NCBI GenBank assembly: GCA_031265015.1
Contig: JAISDG010000036.1
Coordinates: forward strand, 1-7,072
DNA length: 7,072 nucleotides
Direction: 5' to 3'
Origin: Spirochaetaceae bacterium
Lineage (GTDB): Bacteria > Spirochaetota > Spirochaetia > Treponematales > Breznakiellaceae
Below the pieces are notes generated by a model. The model saw nothing but the letters and a program-made list of their open reading frames with translations, was not told where the DNA came from and did no database searches. The stretch's first letter is position 1; every line of letters begins with the position of its first letter. Below are positions 1-5,892 of this stretch, piece after piece. The position numbers and the translations under genes were made by a program.

Positions 1-130
1 CGCCGGGGCCCGCCATAGCACAGGCCTCGCCGTCAATCAGTTCGTAACGCTCCCCTTCGGCCAGTTCCCAGTCTTTATAATCGGCGTAGGTAAAATGTCT
101 GTTTTCAGGCAGCCTGGCGGCGCGGCTCAT
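1..130 (-). CDS. Uma2-family (DUF820) nuclease-fold protein, N-terminal 43 codons only
   Basis: This is a partial gene cut by the left edge of the window. Reading from the ATG at 130-128 gives 43 codons with no stop. The N-terminus reads ...HFTYADYKDW, then RYELIDGEACAMAGPG. The T-Y-x-D-Y segment followed by a (Y/W)ELIDGE strand and an A-M-A-x-P turn is the classic opening of Uma2/DUF820 proteins, a family in the PD-(D/E)XK nuclease superfamily whose cellular role is largely unestablished. The catalytic Asp and E-x-K region would lie outside the window, so activity cannot be judged. The start overlaps the ftsH stop in an ATGA tetranucleotide, which implies cotranscription and translational coupling with ftsH. 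The family call rests on the N-terminal motif only. Confidence 0.8.
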   Translation of the reverse strand, partial: MSRAARLPENRHFTYADYKDWELAEGERYELIDGEACAMAGPG

Positions 131-2094
131 GAACCGCCGGTCCCGCGCACCAGCGCGTTAAATTCTTTCTCGTCCAGGGTTTCCTTTTCCTGGAGCACCG
201 CGGACACCCGGTCCAAAAGTTCCCGCTTGCCGGTTAAAAGTTCCCGGACCCGGACAAACCGTTCTTCCACGATCCGGGCGATTTCTTCGTCAATGTACTG
301 TTGGGTGGCTTCGGAATATTCCCGCTGGAATGACGGTTCCTGCCGCTCGCTGCCGGGTATGCCTCTGGACGTCAGGGCCACGTTGCGGAAACGCTGGCTC
401 ATGCCGTAGTCGGTGATCATTTTTCGGGCTATGTCGGTGGCTTTGGTTAAATCACTGGCGGCGCCGGTAGAGAATTCTCCGGTGATCATTTCCTCCGCAA
501 TACGGCCCCCCAGCAGGATGTCGATCTTTCCCAGCAGATCCGACTGGGTAACGGTATACCGGTCCTCCACGGGAAGCTGCATGGTGTAGCCCAACGCAAA
601 GCCCCGGGGGATGATCGAAATTTTCTGGACCGGATCGGCGTTGGCGGTAAAGGCCGCCACCAGCGCGTGACCCGCTTCATGGTAGGCGGTCAGCTTCCGT
701 TCCTGGGGCTTAAGGACCCGGGTTTTTTTCTGCAGCCCCGCTACGGTTTTTTCGATGGCCTCGTCAAAGTCCCGCTGTTCCACCAGCTTTCTGCCGGAAC
801 GGACCGCCAGCAGCGCGGCCTCGTTAACAATGTTTGCCAAATCCGCGCCGGAAAAACCGGAAGTAATCCGGGCCACTACCACAATATCCGTCGATGGCGA
901 AAGTTTTACGCCTTTGGAGTGGATTTTTAAAATTTCTTCCCTGCCTTTTAAGTCCGGCCGGTCCACCAGGACCTGGCGGTCAAAACGGCCGGGCCTGAGC
1001 AGCGCCGGGTCCAGCACCTCGGGCCGGTTGGTAGCGGCAAGAATAATAAGCCCCGACGTACCGTCAAAGCCGTCCATTTCCACCAGGAGCTGGTTCAAGG
1101 TTTGTTCCCGCTCGTCGTTGCCCCCGGCAATGCTGTTACGGCTTTTACCGATGGCATCCAGCTCGTCAATAAAAATGATGCAGGGCGCCTTGTCCCTGGC
1201 CTGTTTAAAGAGATCCCGCACCCGGGCCGCGCCGACCCCCACAAACATCTCCACAAAATCCGCGCCGCTCATCCTAAAGAACGATACTCCCGCCTCGCCT
1301 GCCACCGCCCGGGCCAGGAGGGTTTTCCCCGTCCCCGGCGGCCCCACCAGCAGTACCCCTTTGGGGATTTTACCGCCGATTTCGGTATATTTGGCCGGAC
1401 TTTTCAGGAAGTCCACCACTTCTACCAGCTCTTCCTTGGCTTCGTCCACTCCCGCGACATCCCTAAAGCGGGTGACAATGTCTCCTTCGGCGACGATCAC
1501 CGCCTTGTTCTGACCTACGGAAAGCACGTTGCCCCCCAGGCCGGAACGCTTCATTAAATAGCGCCAGACGATGATAAAAAACACCACGGGGAGTACCCAG
1601 CTCAAGATAAGGTTAAGGATCGCCCCGCCCTGCCGGGATACCGCATAATAGGCGACCTTGTTTTCGTCCATCAGAGCGATGATGCTCTCGTCGTTGATGG
1701 GGATAGTCCGGTATATCTTTTCGTCGTTCCTGACGCTGGTCCGGGGATCCAGGGAAAAGGGAAGGCCGAACGGGCGGGGGGACTCTGCGGGCCGTTTTTC
1801 CGTGGTATGCCCCACAAAAACGGAGTCGCTCAGCTCCACCCGCTTGATCTCCCCGGACGCTATCTTGTTTTTAAACTCGGAAAAGTCTATGGGGGCGGAA
1901 GATTTGCCGGCCATATAGTAATTAAAGGCGCTCATGGCCGCCAAAAAAATCAGCAGATAGATAACGGTAAACTTCCATCCAAAACGTCCGGGAGGCTTCC
2001 GGGGGCTTTTGCCGAAAGGAAAGGGGGGAGGGCTGTTTTTTTGTTCTTCGCCGTTTGCCGAAGGCCCGCCGGGACCTCCGGAACTATCGCTCAT
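127..2094 (-). CDS. ftsH: ATP-dependent zinc metalloprotease FtsH
   Basis: This is a membrane-anchored AAA+ protease that extracts and degrades misfolded or short-lived membrane and regulatory proteins, working as a hexamer. At 655 aa it is full length for the family. It has a Pro/Gly/Ser-rich cytoplasmic leader (about 1-40), TM1 at about 41-62, an extracytoplasmic domain, and TM2 at about 158-180. The AAA module follows, with Walker A GPPGTGKT (251-258), pore motif MFVGVG (283-288), Walker B IIFIDE (306-311) and a second region of homology with arginine fingers R367 and R370. The protease domain has the zinc motif HEAGH (472-476), and the likely third ligand is D548 in STGAASDLTKAT. The start is supported by an AAGGAG Shine-Dalgarno five bases upstream and a plausible N-terminus. 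The gene is divergent from the hemerythrin gene and overlaps the following Uma2 gene by four bases. No motif is missing, so it should be active. Confidence 0.98.
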   Translation of the reverse strand: MSDSSGGPGGPSANGEEQKNSPPPFPFGKSPRKPPGRFGWKFTVIYLLIFLAAMSAFNYYMAGKSSAPIDFSEFKNKIASGEIKRVELSDSVFVGHTTEKRPAESPRPFGLPFSLDPRTSVRNDEKIYRTIPINDESIIALMDENKVAYYAVSRQGGAILNLILSWVLPVVFFIIVWRYLMKRSGLGGNVLSVGQNKAVIVAEGDIVTRFRDVAGVDEAKEELVEVVDFLKSPAKYTEIGGKIPKGVLLVGPPGTGKTLLARAVAGEAGVSFFRMSGADFVEMFVGVGAARVRDLFKQARDKAPCIIFIDELDAIGKSRNSIAGGNDEREQTLNQLLVEMDGFDGTSGLIILAATNRPEVLDPALLRPGRFDRQVLVDRPDLKGREEILKIHSKGVKLSPSTDIVVVARITSGFSGADLANIVNEAALLAVRSGRKLVEQRDFDEAIEKTVAGLQKKTRVLKPQERKLTAYHEAGHALVAAFTANADPVQKISIIPRGFALGYTMQLPVEDRYTVTQSDLLGKIDILLGGRIAEEMITGEFSTGAASDLTKATDIARKMITDYGMSQRFRNVALTSRGIPGSERQEPSFQREYSEATQQYIDEEIARIVEERFVRVRELLTGKRELLDRVSAVLQEKETLDEKEFNALVRGTGGS

Positions 2095-2099
2095 GTTTG

Positions 2100-2105
2100 C
2101 TCCTT
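2100..2105 (-). promoter_or_regulatory. Shine-Dalgarno of ftsH
   Basis: On the minus strand this reads AAGGAG, five bases before the ATG at 2094. It is a near-perfect anti-16S match and fixes the ftsH start. It contrasts with the hemerythrin, DUF432-like and sbcD starts, which have no comparable site. Confidence 0.85.
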
Positions 2106-2112
2106 AAATAAA

Positions 2113-2118
2113 ATAATA
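2113..2118 (-). promoter_or_regulatory. Possible -10 element for ftsH
   Basis: The minus strand reads TATTAT, five of six matches to TATAAT. The matching -35 position (about 2136-2141, TAGCTT) is poor. Transcription from it would begin near 2106, giving a leader of about 12 bases that starts at the Shine-Dalgarno. Because the neighbour upstream is divergent, an ftsH promoter has to lie between 2095 and about 2210, but this particular assignment is weak. Confidence 0.3.
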
Positions 2119-2175
2119 CTGAAAAATGCGGGAAAAAGCTAGCCGCCGGTCCGAATCACATGCCCCGCAAGCAAG

Positions 2176-2204
2176 TTGACAGTTACGCAGTGAGAATATA
2201 TCAT
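2176..2204 (+). promoter_or_regulatory. Sigma-70-type promoter of the hemerythrin gene
   Basis: A perfect -35 TTGACA (2176-2181) is followed by a 17-base spacer and TATCAT (2199-2204), five of six matches to the -10 consensus. An overlapping alternative -10, TATATC (2197-2202), would have a 15-base spacer. Either places the transcription start at or within a few bases of the ATG at 2210, so the mRNA would be leaderless or nearly so. No Shine-Dalgarno lies between the promoter and the ATG. Confidence 0.6.
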
Positions 2205-2209
2205 AAAAT

Positions 2210-2731
2210 ATGCATAATTTTGTTACCTGGAGCAATAATTATTCGGTATCCGTATCCCTCATCGACAGTCAGCATAAAAGGCTTATCAAGTTGACCAATT
2301 CTCTGTATGCGGTCTGCGGGGAAAAGAATTCCGACAAACGGCACACTGATTTTTTAAAATGCGTACAGGATGCCGTTGATTATACGGGATACCATTTTGG
2401 TACTGAAGAAATCGTCATGCAGAAACTGGGCTATCCTTTCTACGAGAAACACTACAAGGAGCACCAGGACTTTGTCGCGAAAGTGGTAGGCCTGATGGAT
2501 AACCTAAAAACGCTGACCTATGTAAACCCCGTAAGCTTTGTTCATTTTTTGAAATTCTGGGTATTAAACCACATTGCCAAAACAGACAAGGACATGGGGA
2601 ACTATATCATGCAGCAGCGGCAAAACAATGCGCTAAGCCATATTACCCTGAAAATAAAAAAGGTCCGGTCGGTTGTTGAAGATCCTCTTTCCCGGCAGCG
2701 GACAGTATCCTATCAGTACAAGATTAAATGA
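2210..2731 (+). CDS. Bacteriohemerythrin (single-domain di-iron protein)
   Basis: This is a four-helix-bundle, non-heme di-iron protein, probably soluble and cytoplasmic since no signal peptide or membrane segment is visible. The family binds O2 reversibly and has been linked to O2 or NO sensing, delivery or scavenging. All seven iron ligands are present: H22 (DSQH), H62 and E66 (HxxxE), H81 and H85 (HxxxH), H121 and D126 (HxxxxD). The N-terminal W-S-N-N-Y-S-V-S-V-x-L-I-D pattern is typical and fixes the ATG at 2210 despite the lack of a Shine-Dalgarno. At 173 aa it is about 35-40 residues longer than the usual 135-aa form. The extra C-terminal tail is basic (KIKKVR ... YKIK) and of unknown role. 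Two 60-base blocks counted by hand give about 42 and 48% GC, clearly below nearby genes, so acquisition from elsewhere is possible. No receiver, GGDEF or methyl-accepting domain is fused, so a signalling role would need a partner. Confidence 0.95.
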   Translation: MHNFVTWSNNYSVSVSLIDSQHKRLIKLTNSLYAVCGEKNSDKRHTDFLKCVQDAVDYTGYHFGTEEIVMQKLGYPFYEKHYKEHQDFVAKVVGLMDNLKTLTYVNPVSFVHFLKFWVLNHIAKTDKDMGNYIMQQRQNNALSHITLKIKKVRSVVEDPLSRQRTVSYQYKIK

Positions 2732-2764
2732 TCCGGCCTTCGGGTTTGGGACGCTGACAAAACA
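2732..2764. other. Short convergent spacer without a visible terminator
   Basis: Thirty-three bases separate the hemerythrin stop from the mscS stop on the opposite strand. I see no GC-rich hairpin followed by a T-tract on either strand, so the two transcripts may overlap at their 3' ends or end further into the opposing genes. Confidence 0.5.
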
Positions 2765-3592
2765 TCACACCGGCGGTGTTACCTTTATATCAATTTTCTG
2801 ATAGGGAATCTCGATCCCCTCCGCTTCAAATCGTTTTTTAACGGCAATAAGTATGGAATTTTTTAAATTCCAGAAATTGCTCTTTTCGAACCACAGGTTA
2901 AAAAGCAGCTTGATCCCCGAACCGTCAAAGCTGTCAATGCCAAAGAAGGGAGCGGGTTCTTCCAGGCAGTACTGGTTGCGGGCGGCCAGTTCCAGCAGGA
3001 TGTCCCGTACCCGTTCCAGGTCTTCTTTGTAGGCCACGGAAAAAGCCAGGTCCAGCCGGCGGATGGGAAAGCGGGTGATGGTTACCATGCTGCTTTTGCT
3101 GATTATTTCGTTGGGGATGCGGACAAAGAGATTGTCGTGGGTCCGCAGTTTTACCGAAAGAAGATCCACCGAAAGTACCACCCCGGTGATGCCGTCCGCC
3201 GTGATGGTATCGCCCACGGTAAAGGGTTTTTCCGAAAGCAGGAAAAACCCGGCGATCAGGCTTGCCACCGAAGTCTGTGCCGCAAAGCCGATGACGATGC
3301 CGGCGATTCCCGCGGCTCCCAAAATGGCGGAGGTATCGATCCCCAGGCGGTGAAAGACAAAGAGAAATGACAGCACAAAACCGGTATACCGGATTCCGTT
3401 CCTGATCATGGAGTCCCGCTGGGCGCTCACCTTCCCCTTAAGGAGCCTGCCCAGGGAATGCTGGATTAGGTTGAATACCGCCAGGATAAAGATTACCGTA
3501 AGGACCATGCCGGCGAGCTTTCCCAGCAGAGCCGCCGGGTTTGCGCCGCTGATAAACTGCCGAACTCCGCGGACAATAACTTCGGTATTCAT
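2765..3592 (-). CDS. mscS: MscS-family small-conductance mechanosensitive channel
   Basis: This is an inner-membrane channel that opens under membrane tension and releases solutes during hypo-osmotic shock; the family works as a heptamer. The 275-aa product is close to the E. coli MscS length (286). TM1 is at about 22-44, TM2 at about 66-84, and a Gly/Ala-rich pore helix at about 88-120 (ILGAAGIAGIVIGFAAQ, then SLIAGFFLL). The beta-domain signature EKPFTVGDTI...GVVLSV...LRTHDN...RIPNEII (121-164) follows, then the cytoplasmic alpha/beta vestibule ending in IPYQKIDI. The open frame extends upstream to 3718, but the ATG at 3592 is preferred. It has AGGA five bases upstream, overlaps the preceding stop as ATGA, and gives an N-terminus of normal length; the extra 42 codons would lie inside the upstream gene. 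It is the second gene of a coupled pair with the DUF432-like gene. Confidence 0.95.
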   Translation of the reverse strand: MNTEVIVRGVRQFISGANPAALLGKLAGMVLTVIFILAVFNLIQHSLGRLLKGKVSAQRDSMIRNGIRYTGFVLSFLFVFHRLGIDTSAILGAAGIAGIVIGFAAQTSVASLIAGFFLLSEKPFTVGDTITADGITGVVLSVDLLSVKLRTHDNLFVRIPNEIISKSSMVTITRFPIRRLDLAFSVAYKEDLERVRDILLELAARNQYCLEEPAPFFGIDSFDGSGIKLLFNLWFEKSNFWNLKNSILIAVKKRFEAEGIEIPYQKIDIKVTPPV

Positions 3593-4479
3593 GGCAATCC
3601 TGCAATACTTTTGATGATCCGCGCTCCGTGGTGAACCAGCAGGCCGCCCATGCCGCTTTTGCTGCCCTGGACAATCAGCGAGGGAATGTTTGCGTGATCC
3701 CCGCCCGTTTCGGGCCATCTAAAGCTGACGCGGAAATCTTCGCCGCCGTACACATCGATAACCGGCATATCGCTGTACAAGGCGCCGGACAAGCAGTCGC
3801 CGCCGTTCTTCTGTCCGTACACCGAAAGTTCCTCCACATGAAGGGGCATTTTACCCGGTTCCAGAATCGTCCTGGTCCGGTTTCGCAGCAGGAGCCTGCA
3901 GCGAACGCCCGGTACGCTTTCCGCCGTACCGCCCACAGCTGTACCGGCCGGACCGGTTCCCCCGGCGCCGGCCTGTCTGTCGCCGCCAACTTGCCTGGCG
4001 CCGTTTGCCGCGGGCAAAACATAACACAGTATGCCCGTCATGGTATCCTCCCCATACCAGGTCTCCTTGACCGTAAAGGGGGTAAAGGTAAAAAGAACCT
4101 CCGATGACCCGCCGGAATGGAGGGTCAGCCGCGCGATGGGGGGCATTTCCAGTTCCAGGATCGCCTCCGTACCGGGAGAAAGCCTGAGGGTATCTGCGGG
4201 AAAAACCAGGAAAGGTTTGGCGGGCAGACAAGGCGTCAGGGCGATCCGCTGTTCCGTGTTTTCGGGCGGAACTTCCCACAGGGCGGTAATGGCTGCTCCA
4301 TCGGGGGCTTCCCCTTCCAGCGGGCCGGAACAGGCGCCGCGGCAGTCGTTCCAGGACAGGCTCCGGCAAAAACCCTGCCACCGCCCGCCGGGGCCGCGGC
4401 GGACGGCGATTTCCGCCCCCCACAGATTCCACCGGTACCAGACACCCTCCCGGGGAACAAAAGATTCCCACCAGCACAT
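3589..4479 (-). CDS. DUF432-like protein coupled to MscS
   Basis: A 296-aa protein of unknown function, probably cytoplasmic or membrane-peripheral, since I see no signal peptide or membrane span. It appears beta-rich. Visible landmarks are a Trp-rich N-terminus (MCWWESF, VWYRWNLWG), PCLPAKPFLVFP (83-94), an acidic-hydrophobic strand (ILELEMPP), FTFTPFTVKETWYG (130-143), GILCYVLP (149-156) and a C-terminal IPSLIVQGSKSGMGGLLVHHG. The run 'Pro-rich turn, F-x-x-P-x-x-L-x-P-G, beta strand, F-T...K-x-T-W-Y-G...G-x-L-C-Y' resembles DUF432 as I remember it, a family I recall often encoded beside MscS-type channels; this needs a profile search. Residues about 157-190 are a Gly/Ala/Thr-rich insert. 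The frame stays open up to 4857, but that part is antisense to conserved sbcD, so the ATG at 4479 is the likely start. No Shine-Dalgarno precedes it. Its stop overlaps the mscS start (ATGA). Confidence 0.7.
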   Translation of the reverse strand: MCWWESFVPREGVWYRWNLWGAEIAVRRGPGGRWQGFCRSLSWNDCRGACSGPLEGEAPDGAAITALWEVPPENTEQRIALTPCLPAKPFLVFPADTLRLSPGTEAILELEMPPIARLTLHSGGSSEVLFTFTPFTVKETWYGEDTMTGILCYVLPAANGARQVGGDRQAGAGGTGPAGTAVGGTAESVPGVRCRLLLRNRTRTILEPGKMPLHVEELSVYGQKNGGDCLSGALYSDMPVIDVYGGEDFRVSFRWPETGGDHANIPSLIVQGSKSGMGGLLVHHGARIIKSIAGLP

Positions 4480-4486
4480 ACTTGAT

Positions 4487-4492
4487 ACTATA
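4487..4492 (-). promoter_or_regulatory. -10 element of the DUF432-like/mscS unit
   Basis: The minus strand reads TATAGT, five of six matches to the consensus, with exactly seven bases between its end and the ATG at 4479. The expected start point therefore falls on or next to the start codon. No convincing -35 is present at 16-18 bases upstream (GTGGAA or GGTGGA). Confidence 0.45.
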
Positions 4493-4498
4493 CCGTAA

Positions 4499-4527
4499 TT
4501 GCAGAACTTTTCCACCGGTGGTATTCT
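4499..4527 (+). promoter_or_regulatory. Candidate sbcD promoter
   Basis: TTGCAG (4499-4504, retaining the TTG of the -35 consensus), a 17-base spacer and TATTCT (4522-4527, four of six) lie directly before the ATG at 4537. The expected start point, about 4534-4535, leaves a leader of two or three bases. The match is modest, but position and spacing are right and the only alternative space is this 57-bp divergent spacer. Confidence 0.4.
4512..4521. promoter_or_regulatory. Perfect 10-bp palindrome, candidate operator
   Basis: CCACCGGTGG is its own reverse complement. It lies inside the -35/-10 spacer of the candidate sbcD promoter and about 20-30 bases upstream of the -10 of the opposite gene, so a bound dimer could affect both. 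I cannot assign a regulator. A short palindrome in GC-rich DNA can arise by chance. Confidence 0.35.
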
Positions 4528-4536
4528 AAAACCGGC

Positions 4537-5892
4537 ATGGTTAGGGCGCTTCATACCTCCGATTGGCATCTGGGTTCTCAGTTGTACGAAAAAGACCGGC
4601 TGGAAGAACAAAAACAGTTTCTTGCGTGGCTGACAAAAACCATCGCCGAAGAAAAGATCGGCGTCCTCGCCGTGGCCGGGGACATTTTCGACAACCACGC
4701 TCCTTCCGTTGCGGCCCAGACCCTGTATTTTGAATTCCTGGCGGGCCTGCTGGAATTGGGGCAGGCCCGGCCCGAAATTTTTATCATCGCCGGTAACCAT
4801 GATTCGCCCCAGTTTTTGAGCGCCCCCAGGGAGATACTTTCCCATCTGCGCATCCATATTGTTTCCGCCGCCGAACCGCTCCGGCCCGAAGGGGAAGTTT
4901 TTGCAATCCGGGATGCCAAAGGCAATCCCCTCCTGGCGGTCTGCGCCGTGCCGTTTTTGCGGGAACGGGATCTTAGACTGATTTCCGATTTAGGTTCAGG
5001 GGATGATCCGGCGGCGGCATACCGGGAAGCCGCCGCCGGTCATTTCCGCGCCGCCGTGGATCTGGCAAAGCGCAGCATGCCGGAGCTTCCGGTGCTGGTC
5101 ATGGGTCATTTGTTTCTGGGCGGCGCGGTTCTGTCGGATGACACTTCCGAGCGCCTGCGGGAAGTAGGCAGGCTTTCATCCATGCCCGCGGAGATGCTTC
5201 CTCCCGCGGATTACTATGCCCTGGGGCATCTGCACCGGCCCCAGTGCGTCCGCGGCATGGAACACTGCCGCTATTCGGGTTCTCCCCTTGCCATGAGCTT
5301 CAGCGAGGCGGGACAGACAAAGTCGGTAACGATCGTTGAATTTGAAAGCGCCTCGTATCAGTACGATCTGTTCCGCGGCGGAGGGCCCCGGATCATCTGT
5401 AGGGAAGTGCCCGGCTTTTCCCGGCTGGAACAGATCCGGGGAAACGCCGAAACGATACGGAAGCGGCTGGAAGAAATAAAAGCCGCGGAAACAGGCCGCC
5501 GCGGCCAGGCGGCGTTAACGGAGTTAACGGCGTCAACGGAGTTAACGGCGCCCATAGGGCAGGAAACGTCAGCTCTGCCGCCGCTCTTTATCGAGATTCA
5601 GTTGATCGGCTCCAGCGGCGATGTTCAGGATTTTTGGGCGGAAATAGACAGCCTCCGCTCGGAAGCCCTGGAAAACCGGTACTCTTTTTCCATCCTGGCA
5701 AAGCAGGATCTGCGGGATACCGGCGCCGCCGCGGCGGCCGCGGATTTTACCGAAATCAGGGCCCTTAAGCCCGTTGATGTCTTTGAACGAAAACTGGATG
5801 AAGAACATATCGAAGGGGAAAAACGGGATACCTTCCTGACCATGTTCAGGGAAGCTGCGGAACAGGTTGAGGCGGGGAACCATGAAGATTAG
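4537..5892 (+). CDS. sbcD: Exonuclease SbcCD nuclease subunit SbcD (Mre11-like)
   Basis: This is the Mn2+-dependent nuclease subunit of SbcCD, which cuts DNA hairpins, blocked ends and palindrome-derived structures with SbcC. All metallophosphoesterase motifs are present: DWHLG (D9, H11), GDIFD (D49), GNHDS (N87, H88), GHLFLGG (H191) and GHLH (H231, H233). The catalytic core runs to about residue 290. It is followed by a charged linker and an SbcD C-terminal domain (about 350-400) and tail. At 451 aa it is somewhat longer than E. coli SbcD (about 400). Part of the excess is a linker made of the repeat ALT-ELT-AST-ELT (326-337), and there is an Ala-rich stretch near residue 398. The start MVRALHTSDWHLG matches the family's fixed N-terminus, although no Shine-Dalgarno is seen. 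The gene overlaps sbcC by 11 bases, as expected for a complex made in fixed ratio. Confidence 0.97.
   Translation: MVRALHTSDWHLGSQLYEKDRLEEQKQFLAWLTKTIAEEKIGVLAVAGDIFDNHAPSVAAQTLYFEFLAGLLELGQARPEIFIIAGNHDSPQFLSAPREILSHLRIHIVSAAEPLRPEGEVFAIRDAKGNPLLAVCAVPFLRERDLRLISDLGSGDDPAAAYREAAAGHFRAAVDLAKRSMPELPVLVMGHLFLGGAVLSDDTSERLREVGRLSSMPAEMLPPADYYALGHLHRPQCVRGMEHCRYSGSPLAMSFSEAGQTKSVTIVEFESASYQYDLFRGGGPRIICREVPGFSRLEQIRGNAETIRKRLEEIKAAETGRRGQAALTELTASTELTAPIGQETSALPPLFIEIQLIGSSGDVQDFWAEIDSLRSEALENRYSFSILAKQDLRDTGAAAAAADFTEIRALKPVDVFERKLDEEHIEGEKRDTFLTMFREAAEQVEAGNHED
5512..5550 (+). repeat. In-frame 9-bp tandem repeat within sbcD
   Basis: Four consecutive 9-base units (GCGTTAACG, GAGTTAACG, GCGTCAACG, GAGTTAACG) are followed by a partial GCG. 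They can also be read as two 18-base units differing at one base. Three units contain the palindrome GTTAAC. The unit is exactly three codons and starts on a codon boundary (residue 326), so gain or loss of copies would keep sbcD in frame. It lies in the linker between the nuclease core and the C-terminal domain. Confidence 0.9.

Noticed and set aside
755..1513. 252-aa plus-strand open frame inside ftsH
   Set aside because: Shadow of the strongly conserved AAA domain on the other strand. It is Ser/Arg/Thr-rich with no recognisable motif.
2767..2779. Small inverted repeat ACACC-GGC-GGTGT as a terminator
   Set aside because: The stem is five base pairs inside the end of the mscS coding sequence and no T-tract follows on either strand.
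3593..3718. Longer MscS start at 3718
   Set aside because: The 42 extra residues are polar, look unlike MscS and lie within the DUF432-like gene in another frame. The ATG at 3592 has an AGGA site and an ATGA overlap.
3851..4498. Long open frames overlapping the DUF432-like gene (208 aa minus, 155 and 122 aa plus)
   Set aside because: GC-rich DNA suppresses stops in alternative frames. These products are Arg/Pro/Gly-rich, and only the 296-aa frame couples to mscS and has a beta-rich protein-like pattern.
4480..4857. Upstream extension of the DUF432-like frame to an ATG at 4857
   Set aside because: It is entirely antisense to the conserved catalytic N-terminus of sbcD and crosses the divergent spacer. 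The family-like sequence begins at the ATG at 4479.
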